Shown piece after piece: positions 1 to 11,132 of a stretch of 64,000 nt of DNA. The DNA is from Folioceros fuciformis. Lineage: Eukaryota; Anthocerotophyta; Anthocerotopsida; Anthocerotales. The stretch lies in contig JBNGIO010006345.1 in the NCBI GenBank assembly GCA_049999805.1, forward strand, positions 174,093-238,092, given 5' to 3'. The notes below the pieces were generated by a model that saw only the letters and a list, made by a program, of their open reading frames with translations, did not search any database and was not told the DNA's origin. Position 1 is the stretch's first letter; every line of letters begins with the position of its first letter. A program made the translations under genes and the position numbers.

Positions 1-22
1 CATTACTTTCAGACCAAGTCTA

Positions 23-2643
23 TCAATGATCTTGTTGTTGTTCATATATTTGCATGTAAGCCTCCGACAACGCAACCATCTGAGGCAGGGTTTCCGCCAC
101 ATGCAAATCCTGCATTTCATACCTGCAGCCAACCGGCTCAGACATGAAAACAGGTCATCGTACGGTGACAGGTCAATAGCGAGGGTGTTCAGCAATACAG
201 AGGTGTCTGCAACTTACCAAACTTCTTCAGACTTCCGTTGAACAAACACCCTGTAAGACCCCTGCCCTGGTTTGCCATCATGTACGAGGTTGGCTATCAG
301 ATCATATTTTGAGCGGATTCTCTCTGTTCCTCTTGCACTTGGCAAAGGGATGATATCTTTCAGCTCCAAATTCTTCACAGGAAAGTTAACTGCAAATCCA
401 ACACAAATCTGATGTCAAACGCCTTGAGCAGTACGTGGGAAATGACAGGCCAGCCCATGTTGTACGAGGAACCTAACGTGCAAATCAAGATCAAGTGACG
501 ATGCTCACCCAACGTAGGGTTCTTCTCAATGAAAAATCGGTTCTTTGTGAATCTCCTCATGTGCAGAATGAGATATTGCGGAAGTCTTGTGACACGATAC
601 CGCATCCGTGCAAGCTGCGGTCTGACCACCTCTGTTACTGATTCGCCATCAAATTTCTTCAGGATGTTAAAGAGAGGAACCTGCCAACGCGACATGGCCT
701 GGTTAGAAGGGGTATAAACCTCGACAAAGCCATCGGAACTGAACTGCAACCTACGCCCCTTGACAGTTCACACTGCACAGCACAGAAACATTCTCAGTCC
801 GCGCAAGTAGCGTATTCACAGAGCAATTCACCTGCGGGATGATGTTCTTCTCCATGACGTCCTTGAAAAGTGGAGGTGGTGGCAAATCCAAACCAAGCAT
901 GAGGAATGGCATCCTACTAATCTCTTTCTCGATGTTTCTGAGTTCAATTCTAGCGTCCTCAATCTCAACCCCTTCCATACTTTGCTCATCAACTTCGTCC
1001 CGTCGGTCTGAGCTGTTCATTTGGACCTCTTTAACTACCTCCAACTCACCCTGAAAGCATTTATATATGATGCTGCTGTTTTTCTTTTTAGTTCCCGCGA
1101 GATCAAAGTGAAGAGTGTTGAGCAACCAAGACATAAACTCAACAGGATCCGACTGCACTCCAATGCGAAACCGCTTCTTGCTCGCCACCATCACTGCTTG
1201 TAGAAACTCATGAGGACTGACCTGATTCATGAGAAAGAAAAAGGTCACCATGATTAGGTCTACTAAAAGAACGATGAGTAGCCCACATCACCTGCAGGCG
1301 GGAACAATCCACTATCGACGAGTTACCTGCCCCTTGAAGTTCCTCTGGTGCCATATCTTTCTGGTCAGTTCTCCAAATCTTTGAACAAGAGGAGACTTGA
1401 CAGTCGTGTAGTTGTCTGGGATAAGGAAAAAATCTCTGAGAGGTGTCACCCGCATCAAAGACTGAATGCTGACATTCACAAAGTCAGTCTCTTTGATGTT
1501 GTTCAGACCAACCTGCAGTAACATTAAAAAGTTTCGTTTGACATTTGCAAGGAGTTGTAAATACAAGGCTTCAACATTAAACCAAACGGCAACAACACTG
1601 TATGCCTGAACGGGAGACCCCGTGGTGAAGAATCTCACATACCATTCCAGGCAGATAGTCCGAGCCATCCAGCGCTCTTGCCCAAAGTTTATTCCTGTCC
1701 AGCTGCACAACTTGGCTTCTGGTGAACCTGTACGTCGGCAGCATGATGCACTAGCAATTCAAAGCCTACAGAAACCCGCCTATTGCCCTCATTCGGTTCC
1801 ACTATCTATGCAGGAGCTGCCTTCCATGTCAAGCTCCAAGATAATGACAACTGGATCTATTCTCAAAAAGCATAAGCTTAAGTAGCTTCAATGGAACGTA
1901 CCTTGGATTCAAAACGTAACGAATGTCGTCCAAAGAAGAGTCGCTCACTTCGTACCCGTCTGGAAGGCAATACACCTTCTCAGAGTGTAGATTTATGAAC
2001 ACATGGTGACCAGCCTCAAGGCTGTGTGTGTAAGCATGCGAGTTCCGTCCTCTGCCTTGGAAATATTTCCCACAAACCAAACATGCGTAGACGTTCAAGT
2101 TTGATAGAGACACGGAGCAGAACTTTTCGAAGTCAAAGTCCAGGACCTGCATTGGACAGCCAGAAATTGGCCAGTTAATGTAGTTTCCTCCAGTGACTAT
2201 CGCCACAACAAAATAGCCTGGCAGCTTGTCAAGGGTAGACCAAGAATCGGAGCTACAATACACAAAAAAGCCTCCAGAATTTGATGCTTCGGTGTCTGAA
2301 GCAAGCTTAAAACCGTTGACAATACCTGTCGATTGACAGTGTCCAGGTATGGACAATCCCGCCGAACTTCGGTATCTCTTCGGCGGCCTCCCTGAATGTG
2401 GTCCCCTCCATCGTCATCACTTTCATACCCTTCCAGATTCTCAGCCTTCACAGGCCCCTTCCCAGCCGCCTGCTCCTCCTCTTCATCATCAACGTAACTT
2501 AGCAGAGGCAGCAGGCCGTTAGCTGCCTCTGGCTCCTCGGTCCTTTGCCTTTTGTGCTGTCCGTTTCCCGAATGCTCCTGCTCTACATTTCCGTTCCCGT
2601 CATTGCTCCCGCTCCCTTCAGCTTCTTCACGTTCCCGCTTCAT
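23..2643 (-). CDS. USP39: USP39/SAD1-like tri-snRNP protein (inactive ubiquitin hydrolase fold), 8 exons
   Basis: Complete gene of about 555 residues. Exons by GT-AG and phase: 2643-2326, 2146-1902, 1727-1643, 1512-1327, 1221-832, 680-509, 389-218, 122-23; all phases agree and it ends in TGA. Exon 1 encodes an acidic, charged N-terminus. Exon 2 encodes a zf-UBP finger (YACLVCGKYFQGRG, then SHAYTHSLEAGHHVF, residues ~107-188). Exons 4-8 encode a USP fold with FTKNRFFIEKNPT and YDLIANLVHDG. The Cys box of active USPs is replaced by GLNNIKETDFVN with no cysteine, as in the USP39 family. Known role of the family: nuclear U4/U6.U5 tri-snRNP assembly and pre-mRNA splicing rather than deubiquitination. 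The start lies in a charged MKRERE context and is followed by an open frame into the first donor. It is the only gene at the left edge and its upstream side faces a pseudogene region. Confidence 0.94.
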
Positions 2644-3119
2644 CCTCCAACAATCACGACGACTGCACACCAGGACGTGAAATTGTAAGAACATGCTTCA
2701 GTTCGATTTTGCATCGTTTCTTGTCAGGGGTAGCTCCAAGCCCTAATTCTCCGATTTGCATTCGGGACGAGACGAGTTGAGTGGAGTCCAGCTCCGTCAC
2801 CACCTGGATTACACCTCACCTTCAGCTTCACAAACTAGACTGGTTTGAACGATTTTGCTTTCCCCACACAGACGCACATCCCAAGCCGAAGACAGTGTCC
2901 GAAGGCAAACTTTTGATTGTCAAAAACACTTCTGAGCTGTATGAAGCGTGAGGGGAGACGACTTCCTGTACATTCTGACCTGTATGAATGGGAACTGTCA
3001 ACTATGTGCTGAGTGGACGAGGTGATGTTCAGGGCATGTCTGGTATCTCATATGAAATTTAGAACGGTGTTCTGCGGCAGTAGAGCTATTGAACAAAGGA
3101 CTACGACCACTGGCAGGAG
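2644..3119. other. Upstream region of USP39-like gene, no gene seen
   Basis: Presumed 5' UTR and promoter of the minus-strand USP39-like gene. No recognisable coding sequence or repeat was found. Confidence 0.4.
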
Positions 3120-3600
3120 GGCTTGGACTCTGTTATCAAGAGCGATTCTAGTATACTTGCTTCCAACAGTGTCATTCAGACATACGTCAAATCCAGCAAC
3201 ATTGAAGAGGCTCGCAGGGTATTTGAAAACCTTCCAGCAAGGGACTTAGTGTCATGGAACAGTATGATAGCTGGATGCTGCAGGCTGGAGCATGTTCAGG
3301 AGGGGGTTCAGGTCTTCCAGCGAATGCAACAGGTTGGTGTGCATCCGGACAGTTCTTCTAAAAGGATGTTGCACCACGGCCGACCTGATACATGGGAAGA
3401 TGATACACGCTCATGTTGTGGAAGGAGGCCTGAAGTCGGATCTGATTGTGGGCAGCGGCCTCATGAGCATGTATACCAAGTGCGAGAGCCTTGACGACGC
3501 ACAGAAGGTGTTTGACAGTTTGCCTGCCCCAGACCTGATTTGCTGGAATATGTTGTTAGGAGGCTACACACAGCCATCTGTAATCACCACCTCAACTTTG
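3120..3600 (+). pseudogene. Pentatricopeptide repeat (PPR) gene fragment, frameshifted
   Basis: Two PPR-type stretches can be read. The first (about 3123-3350) carries SNSVIQTYVKSSNIEEARRV and DLVSWNSMIAGCCR. A frameshift near 3350 moves the second (about 3350-3590) into another frame, with GSGLMSMYTKCESLDDAQKV and DLICWNMLLGGYTQ. These are typical of plant PLS-class PPR proteins (organelle RNA binding and editing). There is no ATG in a plausible place, no full array and no E/DYW tail. The fragment runs directly into a decayed copy of the spatacsin gene, so it is a gene relic and not a functional locus. Confidence 0.85.
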
Positions 3601-3607
3601 CTATGAC

Positions 3608-4970
3608 CTCGGTCTTTCATGTTCTTTGTAATGAGAGGGAGCTGGAAGATTTGCTGAGGGACTTCGTTTGCGGTTTACGAGGACTTCCAATGGAGGAATT
3701 GCCTGTACGACGATATCTTGTGGATCGCAAAGTTTGTCCCGTCTCATCACTCTTGGGCTGAAGTATCAGGTGGCTGAAGAGCCTATTGTGCCAAGTCCTG
3801 GTCACCTGGAAGAGCACATTGGGAGTAAGGAATACCGCATTTTGGACATTCTGTCCAGTCCTGGGCACAGGGTTGTGGCACTTGTGTTCTGCAAACAGGT
3901 TGCAGAGAAAATACATGCATCAAGAGTGTTTGGCGGGGATGACCCCTTTGTGGTTGCTGGTGTGGAGCCGGGTGGATTGAAGCTTTCCTGTTGTGAGAGG
4001 GGACGGGAGTGGCGAACCATGGACACGGCAAGTCCGTGGGTAGATTTTACTCTGTCTCGTGACATCTTGGCTGGTTTGACGCAGTAGGGACACAGCAGTG
4101 TGAGCTTTCTGAACTGGCAGGCTTTCTGAAACTCATCAGGGGTCTGCAAGACAGAATGGATGGCGGAGCCACAGATTCCGATCAAGGTCAGAGCAAAGGT
4201 GCGGTAATGGTTACAGATGAGGTGGCAGTGAGCAAGGCAACGACTGCGGTTTGTGGGGAATGAAAGTTAGAAATGTTTGAGTCATTCGCCTACAGGTGGC
4301 GTAAGCTCTGATGGTGTTGGGTCAAGGGTGCCGGCCCTCTCAAGTGCTGTGCATCAGCAGCAAGGTGGTCATGCATCCACCAGTGGGATCATGGAGATAG
4401 ATTCAGCTATGGGGATGAGTGTGGGAATGAGGTTCCTTTGCTTCCAGATGGGATCGGAGAGGACTTGTGTATTGTTGCTGTGGAAAATTCTGGCGACATG
4501 GTCTCAAGATGGGAGCGGGATAAGCTAGAGGCTGCAGGGGTGGTAAAGCATGCACTGCACTGCACTGCACTGGTGAATCTGGGCGGGTACCCCTGGCTCT
4601 TATCCAGCTACAGGCGCTCTACGCAAAGGAAGATGTCCAGTCCAGCCAGAAACAGTCAAGAGTCGCAGGAAATTGGACGAGGCATTGTCTATCAGAGGAT
4701 GTGTGAAGGGAAGACTGAAGCGGCAATCGCAGCACTCTCTGGTCTTGGGGAGGATGTTGAGGTTTCTCTTCATGAGCTGGCGCTGGGACTAGTAGGCGTG
4801 ATCTCCGCAAGAAAAGCTAGTGCCGAACTGCAAAAACATGGCTGGCTTGGAGCAGATGAGAGAGAGTAACTGGAAACGTTCACGACCTAGAGGGTGTGTA
4901 TCCTGTGTGTATCTGCTTTTGGAGTGAAAAGTTGTTGAATCAAGTGATGAAGACAGACCACAAGCAGATC
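3608..4970 (+). pseudogene. Partial, internally deleted copy of the spatacsin gene
   Basis: This plus-strand stretch closely matches blocks of the minus-strand spatacsin gene of this window. Copy 3608-4087 corresponds to 23150-22660 (shared LKYQVAEEPIVPSPGH; HRVVALVF). After an internal jump of about 1.45 kb, copy 4088-4928 corresponds to 21215-20400 (shared ELSELAGFL, SVGMRFLCF in a shifted frame, GIVYQ). A further small jump leads to 4929-4968, which corresponds to 20352-20312. Disabling changes include TAG at 4085-4087 where the parent has GAG, a 16-bp insertion around 4555 and several indels. Identity looks high by eye, suggesting a fairly recent DNA-level duplication. It lies inverted relative to its parent and abuts a PPR relic. 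Confidence 0.9.
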
Positions 4971-5660
4971 AAGCATATCAGATCAAAGCATACATTACAG
5001 GTGGGGCTGATGCCATGCTGTTCAGCCGTACAACCAAGGAGCTGGCGGCCTTTATCCTCCAGTCCCTCTCAGTCAGTGCAGCTGCCTGCCCTTGCGTAAA
5101 GCACCAGTACTTGCACACCTTAACAAGGCCCGCGCGCGCATGCCTGTTCGTGCTGTCGAAAACCTAACACTAGGTGTCTAAGCAGTGCTATGCTATGCTA
5201 TCTGGCTAAGCTCTTAACTGTTCCTTGCTATCGTTACATCTCCGCTCTTTCGTCTAGGTTATAACCTAAAACTTGGAAGCACTGGTCCCCTAGTCGTCGT
5301 CGTCGTTGTTGTAAAATGATGTTTAAAATGATGCAGAAGTCTATTGTTATGTATGGAGCTTGACTCCTTGGCCGTGCTCTCATATGATCAAGCTTCCATC
5401 ATGTTTTTTATTCTGTAGTGTTTTTCTGTGGGATGTGTTTTTTATCTTTTTTTACTTATATAATCCGTAAATATAAAATAAGAAACAAGATAGAGGGTGG
5501 TTTTTCTTCCATCTAAATCATAATTAAGTTTAATACATATTAGACCCATGGAATGGGTAACATAATGTTGGAAGAAGCTTGCCCGGGCTATGTCAACCTT
5601 GGTAACATATAAGGAGTCTTTATCAACATAAAATCTTTATCAACATAAAAATACAAGTAA
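4971..5660. other. No gene recognised
   Basis: Spans the end of the spatacsin-like copy to the first minisatellite. Around 4985-5110 one frame is open (containing ADAMLFSRTTKELAAFI), but I do not recognise it and it may be a further gene relic. The rest is AT-rich and non-coding. Confidence 0.3.
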
Positions 5661-5708
5661 CTATCGTACTATATTTTTTTCCACACAGTAAGATGTTTCT
5701 TATTAAAT

Positions 5709-5892
5709 TGTGCTGAAATGAAATGTCGGGACTATTGTCAACGTCGATAATGTGCTGAAATGAAATGCCGGGACTATTATCAACGCCGATANNNNNNNNN
5801 NCGATAATGTGCTGAAATGAAATGCCGGGACTATTATCAACGCCGATAATGTGCTGAAATGAAATGCCGGAACTATTGTCAACGTCGATAAT
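5709..5892. repeat. 42-bp tandem repeat containing a 10-N assembly gap
   Basis: The motif TGCTGAAATGAAATG recurs at 5711, 5753, 5810 and 5852, i.e. every 42 bp on either side of the N run at 5792-5801. Units differ by a few substitutions. True copy number is unknown because of the gap. Confidence 0.95.
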
Positions 5893-5973
5893 GCATTCTA
5901 TCCACCCTACAAGGTGGCAAGAGTAGACAACATGACATACTTGGTTCATGTTGATTTGATATATCACTGTGAC

Positions 5974-6035
5974 TCCCAAGAAATCATCATGCTCATACTT
6001 CACCTCCCAAGAAATCATCATGCTCATACTTCACC
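5974..6035. repeat. 31-bp tandem duplication
   Basis: TCCCAAGAAATCATCATGCT and the following bases occur at 5974 and again at 6005, essentially identical, in non-coding DNA. Confidence 0.9.
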
Positions 6036-6526
6036 TCTTCGATCGGACATGATCTTTCAAAGAGGGATAAGATTGGCAAGGAAGGCAACTCCACACATAC
6101 TCTTTTTGTCAAATCCACTATGGCTAAACATTACCCTTGTATGTCGAATAATATAATTGGCAACCATAAATGGTTCTTATTGTACATGTAACCAAAAGTT
6201 AGGTCATCAGGGAATGGTATAGAATTGCCCAACATAGGTCTGTATCAACTAGTAACAAAATTCAAATCGAATCGGAGCAAGTAATCGAGCTTGAACACAC
6301 TATTATGAGAACATATAGGCCACATAAGGCATTCGCCTTTTGTGGCAAGTATAGTAAACACACACCTATCTTTGAAGGAGGAGTCAGCCAATAATTGTCT
6401 CCAATGCTTCCAAGCGCATCTTGCACCCCACCAATTTGGGATTGCTAATCATGTAAGTGTGAATCTACTGCCCTCAGCATCTAGGCAGTCCTCGAGTTAC
6501 ATCGTCACTGGGCAGCTTTGCAGGTT
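6036..6526. other. No gene recognised
   Basis: AT-rich sequence before the reverse-transcriptase relic. It may be part of the same dead element, but no domain is legible. Confidence 0.3.
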
Positions 6527-7545
6527 GATATCACCCCCTCGTAGGGACTTCGAGTCTTGGTTGTTTCTATGGGACCTTCTTATTTTGTTCATAGGTTTGT
6601 GGATGAAGATTTAGCTCTTACCATGGACCTCTCACAAATCGGTGATACTTAGATTGCTTTTGGTATTCTTTCTTCGTGTTTTGCGCAATGAGCAGGTTAC
6701 CTCGCTAAAACTATTGCACCTTCTCCAATTTTCTTATCAAGTCTCATGAAGTTTGACAATCAAGTTATGTAGGCTCTTGGGGGCATCATAGGTCTTGGCA
6801 CCTTCGAGTGTGCCATTAGTGATTTGGCTCTGAAGCATGCTTCCATGCTAGTTGCCTTTGGAGGGGTTGGCCTTTTGGCCATGGAGAACTCTTCCCCAAC
6901 TGCCTTTCTCGATAGCTAGTTCCTCTCGGCTCCCGTTTTGGCCTCTCATTTTTTGCTGCAAGATTTCTCTCTTCTTCAAGGTTTTATCTCAAGCATTGAG
7001 TAGGGTGTTTTCTCTATACTGGTATCCCTTAGGCAAGCAAGGGATTCTTTACCTTTCAAGGCTCGTGATTCTCTACCTCCCTTCACCTCCTTTACTAGGG
7101 AAGGGTTGAGGGGTCTTCAGGCCTCCCTCCTAGAAAAGCAATATGACCAAGCATTAAGACCCCTTCTTGCGACTCATCCATCCCTAGGTCTTCTTGGGCT
7201 TGTATTCACTCTTGTTCAGGTAAGGGGCGAGCTCTTAACTTTTGGCTTGACCTTGCATCCAGGCGTTTCGAATCGCACCAGCAACTTTTGCCACAATGAG
7301 ATTTCGCTTAGGCTTGGCCACCCCTTGGCTTTTTCTCTCTCTACATGCAGTTGTGGGGTTGCCATTGTTGATACAGGGTCCCATTTGGTACATTGACTCG
7401 TTTTGGGGCACCGCATTGCCACCCATGATGCAGTTCGAGATGTCATGTTCTCGATGGCTAAGGAGTGTGGGTTTCTTTTGTATAGGGAGCGTCCATATAC
7501 TTTGCGCAACAAGGTTTGACTTAGAGCCGACTTAGAATGAAACCC
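6527..7545 (+). mobile_element. Degenerate non-LTR retrotransposon, C-terminal part of reverse transcriptase ORF
   Basis: Pieces in shifting frames follow the layout of the C-terminal half of LINE-type RT ORFs. They run in order: a RDFE-LG-type stretch (6540-6590); IAFGILSSCFAQ and AGYLAKTIAPSP (6640-6740); ALGGIIGLG and AFGGVGLLAMENSSPTAFL (6770-6910); NEISLRLGHPLAFSL plus CSCGVAIVDTGSHLVHC (7295-7395); ATHDAVRDVMFSMAKECGF (7420-7475); and RERPYTL. Stops and frameshifts are frequent. The order of a GG-GL block, a cysteine pair and HDAVRD fits established LINE-like families. Related short relics occur at 42.4-42.6 and 44.2-45.1 kb. Confidence 0.7.
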
Positions 7546-7605
7546 CATCTCAAAAATCTTTCGGTGCCCCCATGAAATGAAGCAATTCAATCTTAATTTG
7601 ATGCC

Positions 7606-9405
7606 CTATGTAGCCCTGATGGTGACAAGTGGCGTATATCAGTAGAGGATGAGTATCAATCCTTTATCAAGAACAATACTTGGAAGTTAGTGGATTTGTC
7701 ACCTGGCAGGAAACCCATCTCATGCAAGTGGGTTTTCAAGCACAAGCTCAACTCAAAAGGAGAGATAGCACATTATAAATCTCGACTCGTTGCTAGGGGA
7801 TTCACGCAGGTTGAAGGCCTAGATTATCAAGAGACATTCAGTCCTGTGGTTAGATCTCAATCTATTAGGATGTTACTTGCTATGGCAACAAAACATGATT
7901 TGTATTTGCATCAAATGGATGTTTGCACAGCGTATATATACGGCAAGCTTGAGGAGGAACTTTATATGCAACAAATGGATGTTTGCACAGCGTATATATA
8001 CGGCAAGCTTGAGGAGGAACTTTATATGCAACAAATGGATGTTTGCACAGCGTATTTGTACGACAAGCTTGAGGAGGAACTTTATATGCAACAAATGGAT
8101 GTTTGCATAGCGTATATATACGGCAAGCTTGAGGAGGAACTTTATATGCAACAAATGGATGTTTGCACAACGTATTTGTACGACAAGCTTGAGGAGGAAC
8201 TTTATATGCAACAACTTGAGGGGTATGTTGATTCTAAATACCCCAACAAAGTTTTAAAACTTCTCAAGTGTATTTATGGTCTTAAGCAATCTGGTAGAGT
8301 ATGGTACTTTACCATGCATGTTTATTTATTGAAAATTAACTTTGTACAAAGTATTGCTGATTCCAATATATGTATGCTTACCCAAGGCTCCTCATACGTC
8401 ATTTTGGCTTTATATGTTGATGACGTAATATTAGCCACAAATGACAAGACCCTATTAGAACATGCCAAGCAGCTTTTATCTAACAAATTTGAAATGAAGG
8501 ATATTGGTGACTTGAAGTTTTGTTTAGGGATCCAGTTGGTGAGGGCTAATGCGGTGATGGCCATACATCAAAACAAGTACATCAAGGAAATTTTGACTAA
8601 GTTTCATATGGATGAGGCACGACTAGCCACTACTCCAGCTGCTATGGGTGTGAAGCTCACTAGTCTTCAATGTGCGCAAACCCCAAAGGAGCAGTTGGAT
8701 ATGCAAGATGTTCCATATAGACACGTAGTCGGAAGTCTCATTTTTGTGGTGAATTGGACCCGACCTGATATTCAGTATGCTGTAAGCATAGTGTCGCAGT
8801 TTCTTGAACATTCGGGCAGGGCTCATTGGGTTGCCGTTAAGTGTATTTTTAGATACTTAAAAGGCACTTTGACACATGGGCTCATATATAAGCTTAGTGG
8901 CAAGGCTAAACTCACTCTACAAGGTTTTATAGATGCCGAGTGGGTGTCTGATGCTAACTCCCGTCGCTGCCTCTCCACATATTGCTTTCTCCTTGCAGGA
9001 GCTGCCATCAATTGGAGTTGCAAGAAACAGCCCTCTATATCTTTGTCTTCAATGGAGGCAGAGTATAAATCTCTCACTGAAGCCACCAAGGAGGCTGAAT
9101 GGGAGAGGAGGTTTTTACAAGATTTGGGGTAGACACAACAAGACCCTGCCCCCATGCTTTGTGACAACATGTCAGCACTTGCTTTGGTTGCCAACCCTCG
9201 CTTCCACGCGCGCACCAAGCATGTAAAGATATCCCTTCACTACATCAGGGATGTTATGGATAGAGGGGTAGCAAAGGTTAGCTTTGTTGGAACAGGTGAT
9301 AATGTGGCCGACATTCTAACCAAAGCACTTTCAAAGCCAAATCACTATAAGCATATGGATGGCTTAGAGCTGGGTGATTACTCAGTATATGTGAATGGCA
9401 CATAA
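7606..9405 (+). mobile_element. Ty1/copia retrotransposon pol fragment (reverse transcriptase and RNase H)
   Basis: The frame reads WRISVEDEYQSFIKNNTWKL, then CKWVFKHKLNSKGE, ARGFTQVEGLDYQETFSPV, the motif A region QMDVCTAY, IYGLKQSGR, ALYVDDVILA (catalytic YVDD), and RPDIQYAVSIVSQF. It ends with copia RNase H (DAEWVSDANSRRC, SLSSMEAEY) and the terminal CDNMSALALVANP and ADILTKALSKPNH. The frame is open from about 7606 except for one TAG at 9130-9132, after which it continues to 9405. Gag, protease and integrase are missing upstream and no LTR pair is visible, so this is a truncated copy. The motif A segment is expanded fivefold (separate entry). Confidence 0.93.
7921..8220 (+). repeat. Five in-frame 60-bp repeats inside copia RT
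   Basis: Five consecutive 60-bp units each encode one copy of the segment MDVCTAYIYGKLEEELYMQQ. Units 1 and 2 are identical. Units 3 and 5 share the variant encoding YLYDKLEEE, and unit 4 resembles unit 1, giving the order A-A-B-A'-B'. Normal copia RT has one such segment, which includes the motif A aspartate. Confidence 0.97.
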
Positions 9406-9827
9406 TACATAGGAGAACAGATAACTCAGTGGATGAAGCTACATGCAGACAACCAGTCGTGAGTTATTTATCTTCAAGTTGTTTGTTTATGAGTTTTTCT
9501 TCAAATTCAGAGCTGTTGCAACTACGTCGCTGGCACATGTGTTTTCTAGCACAGAGTGGGGGACGCCCCATGCATGGAGAATCATTGGCCACTGGTGGAC
9601 TATTGGTGTTGTTTTGTTTTGTGGAGATTGCTAGTGCCCATGGAAAAAGGGTTTCAAGAGAAACCCGATTCTCCCCATACGCTGTTATTTGTGTCATTGA
9701 TGTGGTTATTACAAATCCTACTAGAAATTGATTTACGAGCACGTCATCATCAACCCTCTTGGATGGTCAATCAAGGGCTATGACTAAGAGCCTAAGTCTA
9801 TGAGTATTTTCCCTTACAAGACATACA
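9406..9827. other. Region 3' of the copia fragment
   Basis: Possibly remains of the element's 3' untranslated or LTR sequence. No matching LTR is visible upstream and no gene was seen. Confidence 0.3.
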
Positions 9828-9973
9828 TACTTTCATCCCTCTTGCTCTTGAGACTCGTGGGCTATAGGCAAGGACTTTTCAAGGTTCATCAAGACAGATA
9901 TACTTTCATCCCTCTTGCTCTTGAGACTCATGGGCTACTATAAGCAAGGACTTTTCAAGCTTCATCAAGGAGT
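9828..9973. repeat. 73-bp tandem duplication
   Basis: TACTTTCATCCCTCTTGCTC starts at 9828 and again at 9901. The units end with CTTTTCAAG-TTCATCAAG and differ by a few bases. Confidence 0.92.
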
Positions 9974-10262
9974 GTGCCAAGATTTATTAGAGTAATAGGA
10001 ATGGTATTTTCCCTCTTTCTCGCGTGGTGGCCTTCTTTTAACAATGCATGTCCATTGCTTTGCAAAAAGAATTGGGATGAAGCAGCTTCTTCAGCATCGG
10101 TGGTAAGTAGGCCTTGTGTTATTTCACATCAGAACATTTTGGGAATAATAAATAATTTTTCAAAATGATATTCAAAGCGATAGTAACTTTTAACCTTAGC
10201 TATGCTTGGGTGTCCTTTGAATCTTTGGAGTAGGTGGGACTTTCCATCTCTTTTTCAATAAT

Positions 10263-10412
10263 AAAAAATACTATACATAGGCTTAGGCTTCGAATTATTA
10301 GACCATAAGGTGCCTCACACTCGTAGGTCTCAATAGTAAAAAATACTATACGTAGGCTTAAGGCTTCGAATTATTAGACCATAAGCTGCCCTCACACTCG
10401 TAAGTCGTAACC
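10263..10412. repeat. 75-bp tandem duplication
   Basis: AAAAAATACTATAC starts at 10263 and 10338, followed in both copies by TAGGCTTA-GGCTTCGAATTATTAGACCATAAG (with one variable position) and CACTCGTA. Confidence 0.92.
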
Positions 10413-11132
10413 TCAGCGACGTGCTGGCCCGTGCTCTCTCCCAGCCGGTCTCCTCTGTGTCTCCCGTCCTCGAGTCTGAGCTCGCGAAGTCAGTCCTACT
10501 ATGTTTGAAACCGACTTTGGGCGCAGGGTTCAGGAGAAGCGGGGCGGAGAGGTTCCCGATGTGCCGACCGGCTTTAAGTCTTTCTACTGGCCGCAGTTGG
10601 CAATGGTTGGGATGCAAGGCACTTTTCCTTTCAGTCTGGCATACACACCAAGATTCCACCATGGACGATGACCTGAAATCCGTAGTCATCAGCGCGATCG
10701 TGTTTGGAGGATACGAGGGAAGAAATTCCGACAGACATAGAGCTAAAGGTCGAATGTGTTCGTCACCAGTCGAATAGACTAGAGGTGTGCCTCGGCAGAC
10801 GTTGTGTGGTAGCGCGCTAAAGGGCCATGCTTGTCAACGAGCGGTGGGACCATTTAGTCTGAGCCAAGATTCAGACAACTTGCTTCCACCTGAACATCGT
10901 CTGCACAAGGGCAGTACGAAAACGAAACCTTATTCTCCGGCAAATCAGATCAACAAGCCCATTGATCTAGGATGCCCACAGGCAACGCCTGCGCACCCTC
11001 AGAGTTCTACAGGGCAAAGAATTGGGTACTGGGAAAGAAGCTTTTGGTGGGGCTCCTTCTCAGGGTTATTGAAATATGTTGGCCATTATGCACAGCTGCT
11101 TTGCCTCGCAGCTCCGGACTGACTTACAAGCG
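10413..11132. other. Region downstream of ureide permease gene, no gene recognised
   Basis: Short frames are open on both strands. One plus-strand frame starts at an ATG near 10661 and reads MDDDLKSVVISAIVFGGYEG, but it has no recognised family and may be chance. The part next to 11133 is presumably the permease 3' UTR. Confidence 0.3.

Noticed and set aside
7873-8214. 113-codon minus-strand ORF made of repeats
   Set aside because: Antisense reading of the five 60-bp copia units; its periodicity comes entirely from the tandem repeat.
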